Source: Thermodesulfovibrio sp. (GTDB lineage Bacteria; Nitrospirota; Thermodesulfovibrionia; Thermodesulfovibrionales; JdFR-85). Taken from it: DNA of 32,942 nucleotides. Under the pieces are notes generated by a model that was given only the letters and a program-made list of their open reading frames with translations, was not told where the DNA came from and did no database searches. The stretch is taken from NCBI GenBank assembly GCA_027050975.1, contig JALUAR010000252.1, positions 1-32,942 on the forward strand, read 5' to 3'. The translations under genes and the position numbers were made by a program. This document shows, piece after piece, positions 22,840 to 31,849 of the stretch (its first letter is position 1; every line of letters starts with the position of its first letter).

Positions 22840-24024
22840 ATGGCACAGAAACATCAAACACCCTTACTTGACGAACTCGAAAAGGGACCCTTTCCGAGTT
22901 TCGTTAAGGAGATGAAGAGGGCTGCAGAGCATAGTGAATATGCTCAGGACCTTCTTGGACAGTTAGAGCTCTCCTACAAGGAGAAGGTGACTCACTGGAA
23001 GCATGGTGGTATAGTTGGTGTTAGAGGTTACGGAGCCGGAGTTATCGGCAGGTACTCCGACGTACCTGATAAGTTTCCTGGTGTTGCCCACTTCCATACC
23101 GTCAGGGTTAACCAGCCAGCCGGTTTCTTCTACACCACTTCCGCACTGAGAGAGATATGTGATATCTGGGATAAATATGGTAGTGGACTTACTAACATGC
23201 ATGGTTCCACAGGTGATATTATCCTTCTTGGAACAAAGACAGACAACCTTGAGCCTATCTTTGCTGAGCTTTCCTCAAGGGGATGGGACCTCGGAGGTTC
23301 CGGCTCCGCAGTGAGGACCCCAAGCTGCTGTGTCGGACCGGGCAGATGTGAGTGGGCCTGCTATGACACACTTGAACTCACCTATCAGATAACCCAGAAG
23401 TATCAGGATGAGCTTCACAGACCAATGTTCCCATATAAGTTCAAATTCAAGATGGCAGGCTGTGCTGTTGACTGCATTGCAGCAATTGCCCGTGCAGATA
23501 TGTCCATCATTGGTACCTGGAAGGACAACATCCAGATAGATCAGGATGAGGTCCGCAACTATGCACAGAGCGGAATGGACATTCAGAAAGAGATTGTAGA
23601 TATGTGTCCAACTGGCTGCATGAGCTGGGATGGCAATGAGCTGAAGATTAACGATGAGGACTGTAACAGATGTATGCATTGTATCGCCAAGATGACAAAG
23701 GCTCTCAGACCCGGTAAGGAAAGGGGAGCAACCATACTTCTTGGTAGTAAGGCTCCGATCGTTACAGGTGCTCTCATGTCCTGGGTTATCGTGCCATTCA
23801 TGAAGATGGAGCCACCTTATGAGGAACTCTTTGATCTCGTTGACAGAATCTGGGAGTTCTGGGATGAGCACGGCAAGAACCGTGAGAGGATTGGTGAGCT
23901 GATTGAGAGGCTTGGCTTCCCAACATTCCTCAAAGAGGTTGGCCTTGATCCGCATCCGGCAATGGTTAAGGAGCCAAGGAGAGATCCATTCTTCTTCTGG
24001 TCTGAAGAGGATATCGAAAAGTAA
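22840..24024 (+). CDS. dsrA: Dissimilatory sulfite reductase alpha subunit (DsrA)
   Basis: 394-residue siroheme/[4Fe-4S] protein catalysing sulfite reduction in the cytoplasm with DsrB. Visible: [17 protein letters not shown] near 84-100, the cluster/siroheme motif C164-X5-C170 (CVGPGRC) and C208-X3-C212, the basic run K200-K202-K204 just before it that contacts siroheme, and an inserted ferredoxin domain with C256 and C275, C278, C281. The length is at the short end of the family. The start is supported by GAGGAGG five bases upstream. First gene of a dsrA-dsrB-dsrD-dsrN run. DsrD two genes downstream supports the reductive, not the sulfur-oxidising, type. Confidence 0.98.
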   Translation: MAQKHQTPLLDELEKGPFPSFVKEMKRAAEHSEYAQDLLGQLELSYKEKVTHWKHGGIVGVRGYGAGVIGRYSDVPDKFPGVAHFHTVRVNQPAGFFYTTSALREICDIWDKYGSGLTNMHGSTGDIILLGTKTDNLEPIFAELSSRGWDLGGSGSAVRTPSCCVGPGRCEWACYDTLELTYQITQKYQDELHRPMFPYKFKFKMAGCAVDCIAAIARADMSIIGTWKDNIQIDQDEVRNYAQSGMDIQKEIVDMCPTGCMSWDGNELKINDEDCNRCMHCIAKMTKALRPGKERGATILLGSKAPIVTGALMSWVIVPFMKMEPPYEELFDLVDRIWEFWDEHGKNRERIGELIERLGFPTFLKEVGLDPHPAMVKEPRRDPFFFWSEEDIEK

Positions 24025-24069
24025 TTACAGAAACAAGCAATATTTTAAAATAAGTAAGAGGAGGTTATT

Positions 24070-25143
24070 ATGTCAGAATTACCACAGAGACAGACAGATA
24101 TCGGACCACCGCATTTTAGCAAATTTTTACCACCAGTAATAAAGAATAACTATGGTCAGTGGAAGTATCATGAGATTAAGAGCCCAGGCGTAATGGTTCA
24201 TGTTGCTGAAAGTGGTGACAAGATCTGGACTGTTAGGGTCGCAAGCCCAAGGCTTCTTTCCACTGACACTATCAGGGATATTTGTGAGATTGCTGATAAA
24301 TATTGTGATGGTTATCTCAGGTTTACCACGAGGCATAATGTAGAGTTTCTCCTTTCAGACGAGAGCAAGGTTGATCCTCTCGTTAATGAACTGAAAGAGA
24401 AAGGCTACATGATAGGTGGTATCGGTGCAAGGATCAGTAACGTTGTTCACACTCAGGGTTGGGTACACTGCCACTCAGCTGCAACAGATGCCTCCGGTCT
24501 TGTCAAGGCAATGATGGACGAGCTCCATGAGTACTTCCACACAAAGGAGCTTCCTGCAAAGGTAAGACTTGCTGTTGCATGCTGTGTTAACATGTGTGGT
24601 GCAGTTCACTGCTCTGATATTGCCCTTGTTGGTGTGCACAAGACACCACCGAGAATCGAGCATGAGAAAGTAAAGAACCTCTGCGAGATTCCTTCAACAG
24701 TTGCCTCCTGTCCAACCAGCGCTATCAGTCCAGATCCAAAGAACAAGAGCGTGAAGATCAAGCTTGAGAAATGCATGTACTGTGGTAACTGCTACTCTGT
24801 CTGCCCGGCCATGCCAATTGCTGATCCGAAGAATGACGGTGTGGCAATCGTGGTTGGTGGTAAGGTTTCGAACCTGAGGTCCAATCCTATGTTCTCAAAG
24901 TTAGCTGTGCCGTGGCTTCCTAATAATCCACCAAGGTGGCCAGAGGTTACAGATGCAGTGAAGAAGATCCTTGATGCATACATAGACGGTGCAAAGAAGC
25001 ATGAAAGGCTTGGTGAGTGGATTGAAAGGATCGGCTGGGAAAAGTTCTTCAAGATCACCGGCCTCGAGTTCAGGCTCCAGCATATCGACGACTTTACCTT
25101 TGCACGTGAGACTTGGAGAATGGCTGCTACATTCAAATGGTAA
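24070..25143 (+). CDS. dsrB: Dissimilatory sulfite reductase beta subunit (DsrB)
   Basis: 357 residues, partner of DsrA in the alpha2beta2 enzyme; the catalytic siroheme is bound mainly by this subunit. Cysteines in the usual places: C134 in [18 protein letters not shown]171/C172 and C176 with C181 ([11 protein letters not shown]), and ferredoxin cysteines C214, C235, C238, C241 (plus C245). The start is supported by GAGGAGG six bases upstream; the gap to dsrA is 45 bases. Strongly conserved throughout. Downstream is a stable hairpin before dsrD. Confidence 0.98.
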   Translation: MSELPQRQTDIGPPHFSKFLPPVIKNNYGQWKYHEIKSPGVMVHVAESGDKIWTVRVASPRLLSTDTIRDICEIADKYCDGYLRFTTRHNVEFLLSDESKVDPLVNELKEKGYMIGGIGARISNVVHTQGWVHCHSAATDASGLVKAMMDELHEYFHTKELPAKVRLAVACCVNMCGAVHCSDIALVGVHKTPPRIEHEKVKNLCEIPSTVASCPTSAISPDPKNKSVKIKLEKCMYCGNCYSVCPAMPIADPKNDGVAIVVGGKVSNLRSNPMFSKLAVPWLPNNPPRWPEVTDAVKKILDAYIDGAKKHERLGEWIERIGWEKFFKITGLEFRLQHIDDFTFARETWRMAATFKW

Positions 25144-25150
25144 TAAAAGG

Positions 25151-25173
25151 AGGGGGGATCTAATATCCCCCCT
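25151..25173 (+). terminator. G-rich hairpin between dsrB and dsrD
   Basis: AGGGGGGAT (25151-25159) pairs perfectly with ATCCCCCCT (25165-25173) around a five-base loop. The tract after it (TAATCTT) is only weakly U-rich, so it is more likely a partial terminator or mRNA 3'-end stabiliser that sets dsrAB above dsrD expression than a full stop. Confidence 0.6.
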
Positions 25174-25197
25174 TAATCTTATGAAAGGGGTGCTTAT

Positions 25198-25416
25198 ATG
25201 GATAGGGAAGAACTGAAAAAGGTTATATATGAGTTAGTAGAAAAGTCAATGGGTAAGAAGAAACTGAAACAGAGTGACATTCTCAAAAAGGTCTCTGCTG
25301 ATCACGGCGTTGATAAATCAGAAGTGAAGGCTGCTCTCAGAGAGTTGCTTGATTCCGGTCAGTTGATATTTACCTATTTTGGCGGCAGCTACGTTGAAAT
25401 TCCGCCAAAGGAGTAA
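25198..25416 (+). CDS. dsrD: DsrD, winged-helix activator of sulfite reductase
   Basis: 72-residue protein with the DsrD winged-helix shape: helices in the first 50 residues (VIYELVEKSMG, KQSDILKKVS, KSEVKAALRELLDSG) then a two-strand wing (LIFTYFGGSYVEIP). DsrD has been reported to activate DsrAB allosterically, and it occurs mainly in sulfite-, sulfate- and thiosulfate-reducing organisms. AAAGGGG seven bases before the ATG supports the start. Position directly behind dsrAB matches the usual order. Slightly shorter than the commonly seen 75-80 residues. Confidence 0.92.
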   Translation: MDREELKKVIYELVEKSMGKKKLKQSDILKKVSADHGVDKSEVKAALRELLDSGQLIFTYFGGSYVEIPPKE

Positions 25417-25429
25417 TAAAAGATAATAA

Positions 25430-26824
25430 GTGAACTTTTGCCTTCCAAGGGTGGTTATAGCAGGGCTTAGAGGGGGCTCTGGTAAAACCACCCTTTCTAT
25501 TGGTCTGACAAGGGCGCTTACCAGCCGTGGCCTGAAGGTTACTTCCTTCAAGAAAGGGCCGGACTATATTGACGCAGGCTGGCTCGCCAGGGCTTCCTAC
25601 AATCGCTGCTATAACCTTGATCCTTATCTTATTTCTCAGGAGAAACTTCTGCAGTCCTTTGTGTATCATTCAAAAGATTCGGATATCGCTCTGGTGGAAG
25701 GAAACCGGGGTATATTCGATGGTGTTGACATAGAGGGGGCTTATAGTACTGCGGAACTTGCCAAGCTGATAAAATCACCGGTTGTATTGGTTGTAGACTG
25801 CACAAAGGTTACCCGTACGTTGGCTCCCATGATAAATGGCATCGCCACCTTTGATCCTGATGTAAATCTCCAGGGTGTAATACTTAACAATATTGCTGGC
25901 TCCAGACATGAGACTGTCATCAGAGGAGCTATAGAAAGATACACGGATGTGAAGGTTATAGGAGGGTTTCGACGTCTTAAGTCGGAGATCATGCCCGAGA
26001 GACACCTCGGCCTTACTCCACAGGTAGAACATCCCCATGTTGAAGAGGCAATCCGGATGCTCTCCGATATTGTGAATAAAGAGATAGATGTGGAGACCTT
26101 TGCTGAGATTGCCAAAACAGCAGGACCATTGCAGGCTGACAATGACCTTTACCAGGGATATGCCAGATGCGAGAAAGAGCCGGTGGTCATAGGAATTATA
26201 AAGGATACGGCATTTCAGTTTTATTACCCTGAAAATATCGACTCTTTAGAGCACGGAGGCGTCAGAATTGTGGAGATTAATGCTATAGAAGAGAGGTGCC
26301 TGCCTGAGATCGATGCCTTGTATATCGGCGGAGGTTTTCCCGAAACAAATGCCATTGCGCTTTCGGATAACAGGAGTTTTATGGCCTCTTTAAAAGAGGC
26401 AGTTGAGGATGGATTGCCTGTATATGCCGAATGTGGAGGCCTGATGTATCTTGGCAGAGAGATTGAATACAATGGAAAGGCCTATCCCATGTCAGGAGTG
26501 TTGCCTATGGAGTTTAAGATGGAGCCTCGGCCTGCTGCGCATGGCTATACGGTGGTGGAGGTAGTAGAGGAGAATCCCTTCTATCAAAAAGGGACTTTGT
26601 TGAAAGGGCATGAGTTTCATTACTCGAGGGTAATAAAAGTAGGTGAAGACCTTAAAATGGCATTTCTGATGAAAAGAGGTAAGGGAATTGCAAACAGGAA
26701 AGATGGAATAGTGTATAAGAATGTCTTTGCCACATACACACATCTGCATGCCCTGGGTGCTCCTGAATGGACTGAGGCCATGATCCGTGCAGCAGAGAGA
26801 TACAGGGATCAAAAGAATGCCTGA
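25430..26824 (+). CDS. dsrN: DsrN-like cobyrinate/siroheme a,c-diamide synthase (CbiA/CobB family)
   Basis: 464-residue amidotransferase. The N-terminal dethiobiotin-synthetase-like ATPase domain has GLRGGSGKTT (12-21), KKGPDYIDAGW (41-51) and EGNRGIFDG (90-98); the C-terminal glutaminase domain has catalytic C335 in YAECGGLMYLG and a closing THLHALG. In dsr clusters this family (DsrN) is thought to amidate siroheme to the siroamide found in DsrAB; the alternative is the cobalamin-pathway enzyme. Only a GTG start (25430) suits; the best ribosome site (AAAGGAG) overlaps the end of dsrD and is rather far. It is co-transcribed with dsrD. Confidence 0.9.
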   Translation: MNFCLPRVVIAGLRGGSGKTTLSIGLTRALTSRGLKVTSFKKGPDYIDAGWLARASYNRCYNLDPYLISQEKLLQSFVYHSKDSDIALVEGNRGIFDGVDIEGAYSTAELAKLIKSPVVLVVDCTKVTRTLAPMINGIATFDPDVNLQGVILNNIAGSRHETVIRGAIERYTDVKVIGGFRRLKSEIMPERHLGLTPQVEHPHVEEAIRMLSDIVNKEIDVETFAEIAKTAGPLQADNDLYQGYARCEKEPVVIGIIKDTAFQFYYPENIDSLEHGGVRIVEINAIEERCLPEIDALYIGGGFPETNAIALSDNRSFMASLKEAVEDGLPVYAECGGLMYLGREIEYNGKAYPMSGVLPMEFKMEPRPAAHGYTVVEVVEENPFYQKGTLLKGHEFHYSRVIKVGEDLKMAFLMKRGKGIANRKDGIVYKNVFATYTHLHALGAPEWTEAMIRAAERYRDQKNA

Positions 26825-26874
26825 TTTGAGGGCCTGCCTCCTTCTAATTCTCTATTAAATCTGCAATACTTCTG

Positions 26875-26883
26875 TGTTATAAT
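26875..26883 (+). promoter_or_regulatory. Putative extended -10 promoter for the helical-repeat gene
   Basis: TGTTATAAT is a consensus extended -10; TTAAAT 17 bases upstream (26855-26860) is a weak -35. Transcription from near 26890 would give a leader of about 120 AT-rich bases before ATG 27009. Confidence 0.45.
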
Positions 26884-27008
26884 TTAATATATTTTAAACT
26901 TGATAAATAATTTAAACAAATCAAGGCGGCAACTGATCCGTGATAAAAGATGCTTCTTTGTTTGTTGTGAACTCAGTTTGAAACAGAAATGAGACAGAGG
27001 AGCCGGTT

Positions 27009-27689
27009 ATGGACAGTCTCAGAAAGATTAAAAAAGAGGTGAGGTCTCTTATAGAGAAGGGAGATATAGAGACTCTTCGAAAAATGGCACCGGAGAATCC
27101 AAGGGTGGTGAGCGCAATAATTGCCCTGACCTATGATAAGGATTCACTTCTTACGTGGAAGGCCATAGAGGCAATGGGAGAGGTGGTAAAGGAGATAACC
27201 GAGAGGTCTGTTGAAGAGGGAGGAAATGTCATAAGGAGGCTTCTCTGGTCGATAACAGAGGAGTCCGGAGGAATAGGATGGTCTGCTCTGGAGATGCTGG
27301 CTGAAGTGATACGAAATGCTCCGGAGCAGTATGCCCAGATAGTGCCTCTTATTATAGAGTACTATGACGAGGCTATCTTCCGTCCCAGTGTGCTTTACGC
27401 ACTTTGTAGAATAGGCTCTGCTCACCCCGAGTTGATTTATGATCATGAAAAAGTAAAAGAGATTCTGACAGAGGCATTGTCCGATCCTGATCCAACAGTA
27501 AGAGGATATGCTCTGTTTGCATACAGGTGCCTAAAGGGGATAGTCGGACCAATAGAGGAAAGGCTGATTAGTGATCTCAGAGGGGATGAGTCAGAGTTTA
27601 CAATATACATTGATGGTCAGATACGCAGAATCAAAATAAAGGATATAGCTTTAGACACTCAGGACTCAAAAATAGAAACCAAGAACTAA
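27009..27689 (+). CDS. HEAT-like helical-repeat protein, function unknown
   Basis: 226 residues made of paired amphipathic helices with the spacing of HEAT/PBS-lyase repeats: NPRVVSAIIALTYDKD, WKAIEAMGEVVKEI, GWSALEMLAEVIRNAPE, RPSVLYALCRIGSAHPE, DPTVRGYALFAYRCL. Such proteins are protein-interaction scaffolds. The C-terminal about 35 residues (beta-like SEFTIYIDGQIRRIKIKDI, then a polar tail) are not helical repeats. The tail coding sequence is built from the degenerate ACTCA-type repeat seen in several intergenic gaps here. It has its own putative promoter, and its stop overlaps the glgC stop on the opposite strand by four bases. Whether it works with the dsr proteins next door is unknown. 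Confidence 0.75.
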   Translation: MDSLRKIKKEVRSLIEKGDIETLRKMAPENPRVVSAIIALTYDKDSLLTWKAIEAMGEVVKEITERSVEEGGNVIRRLLWSITEESGGIGWSALEMLAEVIRNAPEQYAQIVPLIIEYYDEAIFRPSVLYALCRIGSAHPELIYDHEKVKEILTEALSDPDPTVRGYALFAYRCLKGIVGPIEERLISDLRGDESEFTIYIDGQIRRIKIKDIALDTQDSKIETKN

Positions 27690-28900
27690 CTTTTCCACCC
27701 CTTCCTTGGAATTACCCTGATGCCTGACGGATCAATATGGAGACCGAATCTCTCGTCTTCCGAATCAAATCCAATCCTGGAACCCTCCTTTATTACATTC
27801 AGCTTGTCTACGATTACATTCCTGAGGTGGCAGCCTCTTTTCAGAACAGTGAAGTCCATAATTATTGAATCCTCCACTACTACATTATCCTCTATCACTA
27901 CACCGGTGCGTATCACGGAGTTCTTGATTGTGACATTTTTATGTATTGTCACACCTTCCGAGATCATGCTGTTTATAACTTCAGCCTTTAGTATCTTTGA
28001 GGCCGGTGCCTTCTGGCCGGAAGGGTAGATTGGCCAGAGAGGATTGCTTAATTCAAAACGGGGGTCCTCACCAAGCATATCCATATGGGCATCAAAGAAT
28101 GCCTTTATTGTTCCTACATCACGCCAGTAACCTTTTTCTTCGTATGGTTGTGTGCCCGGGATAATGTTAGTGGCAAAATCATAGGCAAAGAGTCTTCCTG
28201 AGCCTACAAGCTCCGGTAAAATGTGGGCCCCAAAATCATGATGCTTTTTGCTCTGTGCCTCAACAAGGGCATTAATTAATACGTCGGTATTAAAGATATA
28301 ATTGCCCATTGACACGTAAGCCCTTTTGGGATCCGAAGGCATGGGAGTGGGGGTTGTTGGTTTTTCCTGAAATCCAACTATACGGTGCTCACTATCGATC
28401 TGGATCACGCCAAAGGAGGATGCCTCTTCAAGCGGTACAGGCCTTGCAGCTATTGTGACATCGGCTCCCTTTAAAAGATGGAAATCTATCATCTGTCGTA
28501 TATCCATCCTGTAGATATGATCTGCACCAAAGACAACAACCAACCCGGGATTGTGATTTTTAATTAGATTAATGTTCTGGAAAACCGCATCTGCAGTGCC
28601 CTGGAACCACTCCGGTCCCATTCTCATCTGAGGAGGAACCACAGCAATAAAATGGTCTCTGATGATGGGTGACATAACCCATTGCTGCCTTATATGCTCT
28701 ATCAGTGATTGAGACTTGTACTGAACAAGCAGATAGATTGAAAAGATCTGGGAGTTCACTAGATTGCTTAATACAAAATCCACGATTCTGTAGCGTCCTC
28801 CGAAAGGTACCGCCGGTTTTGAGCGGAATGCGGTAAGGGGAAAAAGTCTCTCTCCCTTTCCTCCGGCAAGGACAAAGGCAAGTATCTTCGGATGTGGCAT
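27686..28900 (-). CDS. glgC: Glucose-1-phosphate adenylyltransferase (ADP-glucose pyrophosphorylase)
   Basis: 404 residues. It makes ADP-glucose from ATP and glucose-1-phosphate for glycogen synthesis. Motifs: LAGGKGERLFPLT (11-23), RSKPAVPFGGRYRIVDF (26-42), FGADHIYRMD, GYWRDVGT, and a C-terminal left-handed beta helix with hexapeptide repeats (VTIKNSVI, VVEDSIIM). The start is supported by AGGAGG five bases upstream. The length fits the bacterial family. It converges with the helical-repeat gene without room for a terminator. Confidence 0.95.
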   Translation of the reverse strand: MPHPKILAFVLAGGKGERLFPLTAFRSKPAVPFGGRYRIVDFVLSNLVNSQIFSIYLLVQYKSQSLIEHIRQQWVMSPIIRDHFIAVVPPQMRMGPEWFQGTADAVFQNINLIKNHNPGLVVVFGADHIYRMDIRQMIDFHLLKGADVTIAARPVPLEEASSFGVIQIDSEHRIVGFQEKPTTPTPMPSDPKRAYVSMGNYIFNTDVLINALVEAQSKKHHDFGAHILPELVGSGRLFAYDFATNIIPGTQPYEEKGYWRDVGTIKAFFDAHMDMLGEDPRFELSNPLWPIYPSGQKAPASKILKAEVINSMISEGVTIHKNVTIKNSVIRTGVVIEDNVVVEDSIIMDFTVLKRGCHLRNVIVDKLNVIKEGSRIGFDSEDERFGLHIDPSGIRVIPRKGWKS

Positions 28901-28966
28901 ATTACCTCCTCGGGATTATTTAGATGTTATAGATTATTTTACACTAACAAAATAAAATATGGGGCA

Positions 28967-30028
28967 TCAAAACAGGCTAAATTTAAAATACTTTTTCGGG
29001 TTCTCTCTGATGTCTTTAATCAATATGTTGAGCTCTTTCAAAGTGATTTTTAACTCCTCCATAACCTCTTTGTCTTTGATGAGGCTGCCAAGGAGTCCCT
29101 CTCCTTCATCAATTCTTTTAAGGAGACTGTTCAGCCTCTTCGATGTCTCAGCTAAGTTGTTATAAAGTTCGGGGTCCTCTATAAGCCTGTAAAGTGTTCC
29201 TTTAGAGGAGCGTATATGCTCTGTAAAAGAGCTAAGGTTATCGGTTGCCTTCATAAAGCGGTCATAAAGCTCCGGACTCACAATTAGCTTTTTTACCGTG
29301 CCCTCTGCCCTGTTTAAGGTCTCGGCAAAGAGGCGTATCTCTTTGACCGATTCCGAAAGGTCTTTGTATAACTTATCCTCTGTGATTAATCTGCCTGCCG
29401 TGCCACTGCCGCTTTTCAGTTTTTTGGTAATGGACGAAAGATCTTCCGTTGTCTTTTTAAGATTTTCATAAAGCGCAGGGTCCCTCAGAAGCATCGGAAC
29501 GGTGCCTTTGCCTTTTTCAAGATTTACAAGTATCTCCTCCAGTTTATGTATGAATTCAGTAAGGCGGGCCAGTGATGCCTGTGAGGTCTCGACAATGTCC
29601 TGGATTCCCGCAGGAGAGACTCCCTGTATAGTGTCTCCGGGACTCAGAGCAGGTGCTGTTTTTGAGCCAGGTATAATCTCTATATATTTATCGCCCAGCA
29701 GGCCAAGGGTTAGAATTGTGGCTTTTGAGTCTCTTTTCAGATACCTCAGGGACTCTCTTGATAGTGCCATTGTTACCTTTATTTTGCTTTCCATAACGAA
29801 ATCGAGCCCTTTTACAGATCCGATCTCAATACCCGAGAACCAGACTGGAGCGCCTTCCCTGAGCCCTTTTACATCATCAAAAACTGCATATACATTAGCC
29901 TTCGGTTTTAGAATCTCCTCGATGTTTCCAGCAAACATAACAGTGATAAAAACTATGGCAAGCGCAATGGTTACGGTAAGTCCCACCCTTAGTTGTGACA
30001 GCCTGACCTGCTTTTTCTGCTGGTACAT
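28967..30028 (-). CDS. mlaD: MCE/MlaD-family lipid-transport substrate-binding protein
   Basis: 353 residues from ATG 30028 (AGGAGG four bases upstream; a GTG one codon earlier is too close). One N-terminal membrane anchor (about 15-37), then the MCE domain (about 40-125, with YAVFDDVKGLREGAPVWFSG and LGLLGDKYIEI), then a long helical tail. The tail has five repeats of about 38 residues of the form G-T-x3-L-I-x-D-P-x-L-Y-x-N-L (GTVPMLLRDPALYENL, GTAGRLITEDKLYKDL, GTVKKLIVSPELYDRF, GTLYRLIEDPELYNNL, GLLGSLIKDKEVMEEL). MlaD presents phospholipids at the inner membrane to MlaEF. The mlaEF genes lie upstream, with a 195-base gap that contains hairpins and its own putative promoter. Confidence 0.88.
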   Translation of the reverse strand: MYQQKKQVRLSQLRVGLTVTIALAIVFITVMFAGNIEEILKPKANVYAVFDDVKGLREGAPVWFSGIEIGSVKGLDFVMESKIKVTMALSRESLRYLKRDSKATILTLGLLGDKYIEIIPGSKTAPALSPGDTIQGVSPAGIQDIVETSQASLARLTEFIHKLEEILVNLEKGKGTVPMLLRDPALYENLKKTTEDLSSITKKLKSGSGTAGRLITEDKLYKDLSESVKEIRLFAETLNRAEGTVKKLIVSPELYDRFMKATDNLSSFTEHIRSSKGTLYRLIEDPELYNNLAETSKRLNSLLKRIDEGEGLLGSLIKDKEVMEELKITLKELNILIKDIRENPKKYFKFSLF

Positions 30029-30059
30029 CACGCCTCCTGTCCCAGACGGGAAGTTTTAA

Positions 30060-30095
30060 CTCTCCATCCCTGTGGCTTGCCCCACAAATGGAGAG
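30060..30095. repeat. REP-like hairpin 1 in the mlaF-mlaD gap
   Basis: CTCTCCAT (30060-30067) pairs with ATGGAGAG (30088-30095) and encloses TGTGG/CCACA (30071-30075, 30082-30086) with loop CTTGCC. The core CCCTGTGGCTTGCC is nearly repeated at 30145. In the mlaD transcript it would lie just upstream of the ribosome site. Confidence 0.65.
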
Positions 30096-30144
30096 CTATT
30101 ACAAACAAAAACTTTCCTTTGTTTTCTTTAAGTAAATTAAGTTG

Positions 30145-30163
30145 CCCTGCGGCTTGCCACAGG
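30145..30163. repeat. REP-like palindrome 2 in the mlaF-mlaD gap
   Basis: CCTGCGGCTTGCCACAGG (30146-30163) is palindromic with one mismatched pair (C30150, A30159) and shares 13 of 14 core bases with the repeat at 30068-30081. Two copies 77 bases apart in one gap fit a repetitive extragenic palindrome family. Confidence 0.55.
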
Positions 30164-30176
30164 ATGATTCATAAAT

Positions 30177-30185
30177 ATTATACCA
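30177..30185 (-). promoter_or_regulatory. Putative extended -10 promoter of mlaD
   Basis: On the minus strand TGGTATAAT (TGN plus TATAAT) lies about 150 bases before the mlaD ATG. The resulting leader would contain both REP-like hairpins. No clear -35. Confidence 0.4.
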
Positions 30186-30226
30186 CCTAACAGGCTGATC
30201 CAGGATTTTTGATACAACTGAGTCGG

Positions 30227-30976
30227 TTATGTACCAACCAGGAGAATCTCATTGATGAATCTCCTCAACTCTGCGTCATCAGTATTTTTCAACTCCTCTA
30301 TATTTCCGTCAAACGAAATTTTTCCAGACCTTAGATACATAAACCGTTCAGCCACTTTTACGGCATCGGTTATTTTGTGTGTTACCACTATAAGCCCTCT
30401 TCTGTTGGGAGGCTCTCCAGAGGATAGATCATTTATAAGACCGCAGATATTGTCTGCACTTATGGGATCAAGTCCGGTTGTTGGCTCGTCATATAGGATC
30501 ATTTTTGGTTCACATGCAGCAAGAGACCGGGCAATGGCAACACGTCTTTGCATGCCACCGCTGAGTTCCTCGGGCATCATGTCTATGGCATACTCCATTC
30601 CGACGCGTCTTAGTAGTTCCCTTACCCTCTGTTCTATCTCCTCCTCTCTAAGATCGTAATACTCCCTCAGACAGAAAGCCACATTCTCTCTTACGGTCAT
30701 GGAGTCAAAGAGTGCGCCTTCCTGAAAAACGATGCTGAAGTTCATCCGGGTCTCTCTCAGCTGTCTTTCTGAGAGTTTGGTTATATCCTTGCCATCTATG
30801 ATAATTCTTCCCGAGTCCGGCTGAAGCAGACCAAGGATTAATTTCAATATTGTTGTTTTGCCCTCTCCACTGCCGCCCAGGATAGCTATTTTCTCGTAAA
30901 ATCTGGCCTCGAAGGAGAGCCCGTCAAGTACCTGATGATTTCCAAAGGCAAGACTTACATTTTCAAAAACTATCAT
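30227..30976 (-). CDS. mlaF: MlaF-like ABC transporter ATP-binding protein
   Basis: 249-residue ATPase of the MCE-associated lipid transporter: Walker A GGSGEGKTT (34-42), signature LSGGMQRR, Walker B MILYDEP followed by TTGLDP, H-loop TH. The sequence ILGGSGEGKTTILK and LSGGMQRRVAIARSL are typical of MlaF/MkL. It powers retrograde or anterograde phospholipid movement between inner and outer membranes with MlaE and MlaD. Its ATG overlaps the mlaE stop (ATGA), so it is translated with mlaE. Confidence 0.92.
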   Translation of the reverse strand: MIVFENVSLAFGNHQVLDGLSFEARFYEKIAILGGSGEGKTTILKLILGLLQPDSGRIIIDGKDITKLSERQLRETRMNFSIVFQEGALFDSMTVRENVAFCLREYYDLREEEIEQRVRELLRRVGMEYAIDMMPEELSGGMQRRVAIARSLAACEPKMILYDEPTTGLDPISADNICGLINDLSSGEPPNRRGLIVVTHKITDAVKVAERFMYLRSGKISFDGNIEELKNTDDAELRRFINEILLVGT

Positions 30977-31737
30977 ACTTTCATCCCCAATGCAAAGAAT
31001 AGAATCCTTGTCATTACAAAGTCGGTTACAATAATCATTATTGTTGACAGGACAACGGAGATTGTTGTTGCTTTTCTCAGGCCCCTGGAACCGCCGTGGG
31101 TGGAAAGCCCCATATAACAGCTGATACAGGCGATAATGTATCCGAAGATGAAAGGCTTTGCAATGCCGGAGAATATGTTTTTGAAGTCCATTATATCCTT
31201 AATCTGGCTCCAATAAAAGGAACCGCTTTGATGACTAACGAAGACAGATATGTAATATCCTCCGAAAAGTGATACAGCGTCACCAATGATTGTGAGCACA
31301 GGTAGCATAATGGTTGCACTGATTACGCGAGGGGTAACCAACTTCTTAATAGGATCAACACCGAAAACCCTGAGGATGTCAACCTGATGCCCCAATACCA
31401 TTGAGCCTAACTCAGAGGCCATACCGGAGCCAATCCTTCCGGCAAAACTCAGGGCAATTGCCACAGGACCTATTTCCCTGATGATGGCTACGCCGACTAT
31501 CTTGCCGGTATACATTTTTAGTCCCAAAGAGGAAAGCTCAGCAGAGATCTGAAGAGACAGGGCCATACCAATAAAAAGTGAGACAAGTACAACAATAAAC
31601 AGTGAGCCTACTCCGGCATAGTCCATCTGTTCCAGGATTTCTCTGAAGTAAAAGGGACGACGAAGGATTCCCATGGGAGCCCTGACAGACAGAAGATAAA
31701 AGTCCTGTAGTTGAGAGACGAGGTTTTTAAGATGCAT
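30973..31737 (-). CDS. mlaE: MlaE-like ABC transporter permease
   Basis: 254-residue permease with the MlaE/YrbE family features: an N-terminal amphipathic segment, five or so membrane helices, and the conserved PVAIALSFAGRIGSGMASELGSM (about 122-144) with the glycine-glutamate turn, then VDPIKKLVTPRVISA. It forms the membrane part of the lipid transporter with MlaF and MlaD. First gene of the mla set here, with a putative promoter about 110 bases upstream. The ribosome site before ATG 31737 is weak. Confidence 0.92.
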   Translation of the reverse strand: MHLKNLVSQLQDFYLLSVRAPMGILRRPFYFREILEQMDYAGVGSLFIVVLVSLFIGMALSLQISAELSSLGLKMYTGKIVGVAIIREIGPVAIALSFAGRIGSGMASELGSMVLGHQVDILRVFGVDPIKKLVTPRVISATIMLPVLTIIGDAVSLFGGYYISVFVSHQSGSFYWSQIKDIMDFKNIFSGIAKPFIFGYIIACISCYMGLSTHGGSRGLRKATTISVVLSTIMIIVTDFVMTRILFFALGMKV

Positions 31738-31849
31738 GATCTTTTATCTACCAAATCCGTTTTATATCCTTTATCAAAGGCAGAAGCCGAGTTACGATCT
31801 TGTGAAACTCTGTATCTGGAATCTGATCCCGAAAAAACGAGACATTTAG

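Noticed and set aside
23275-23955. 226-codon antisense ORF inside dsrA
   Set aside because: Shadow of the strongly conserved dsrA frame; no recognisable domain.
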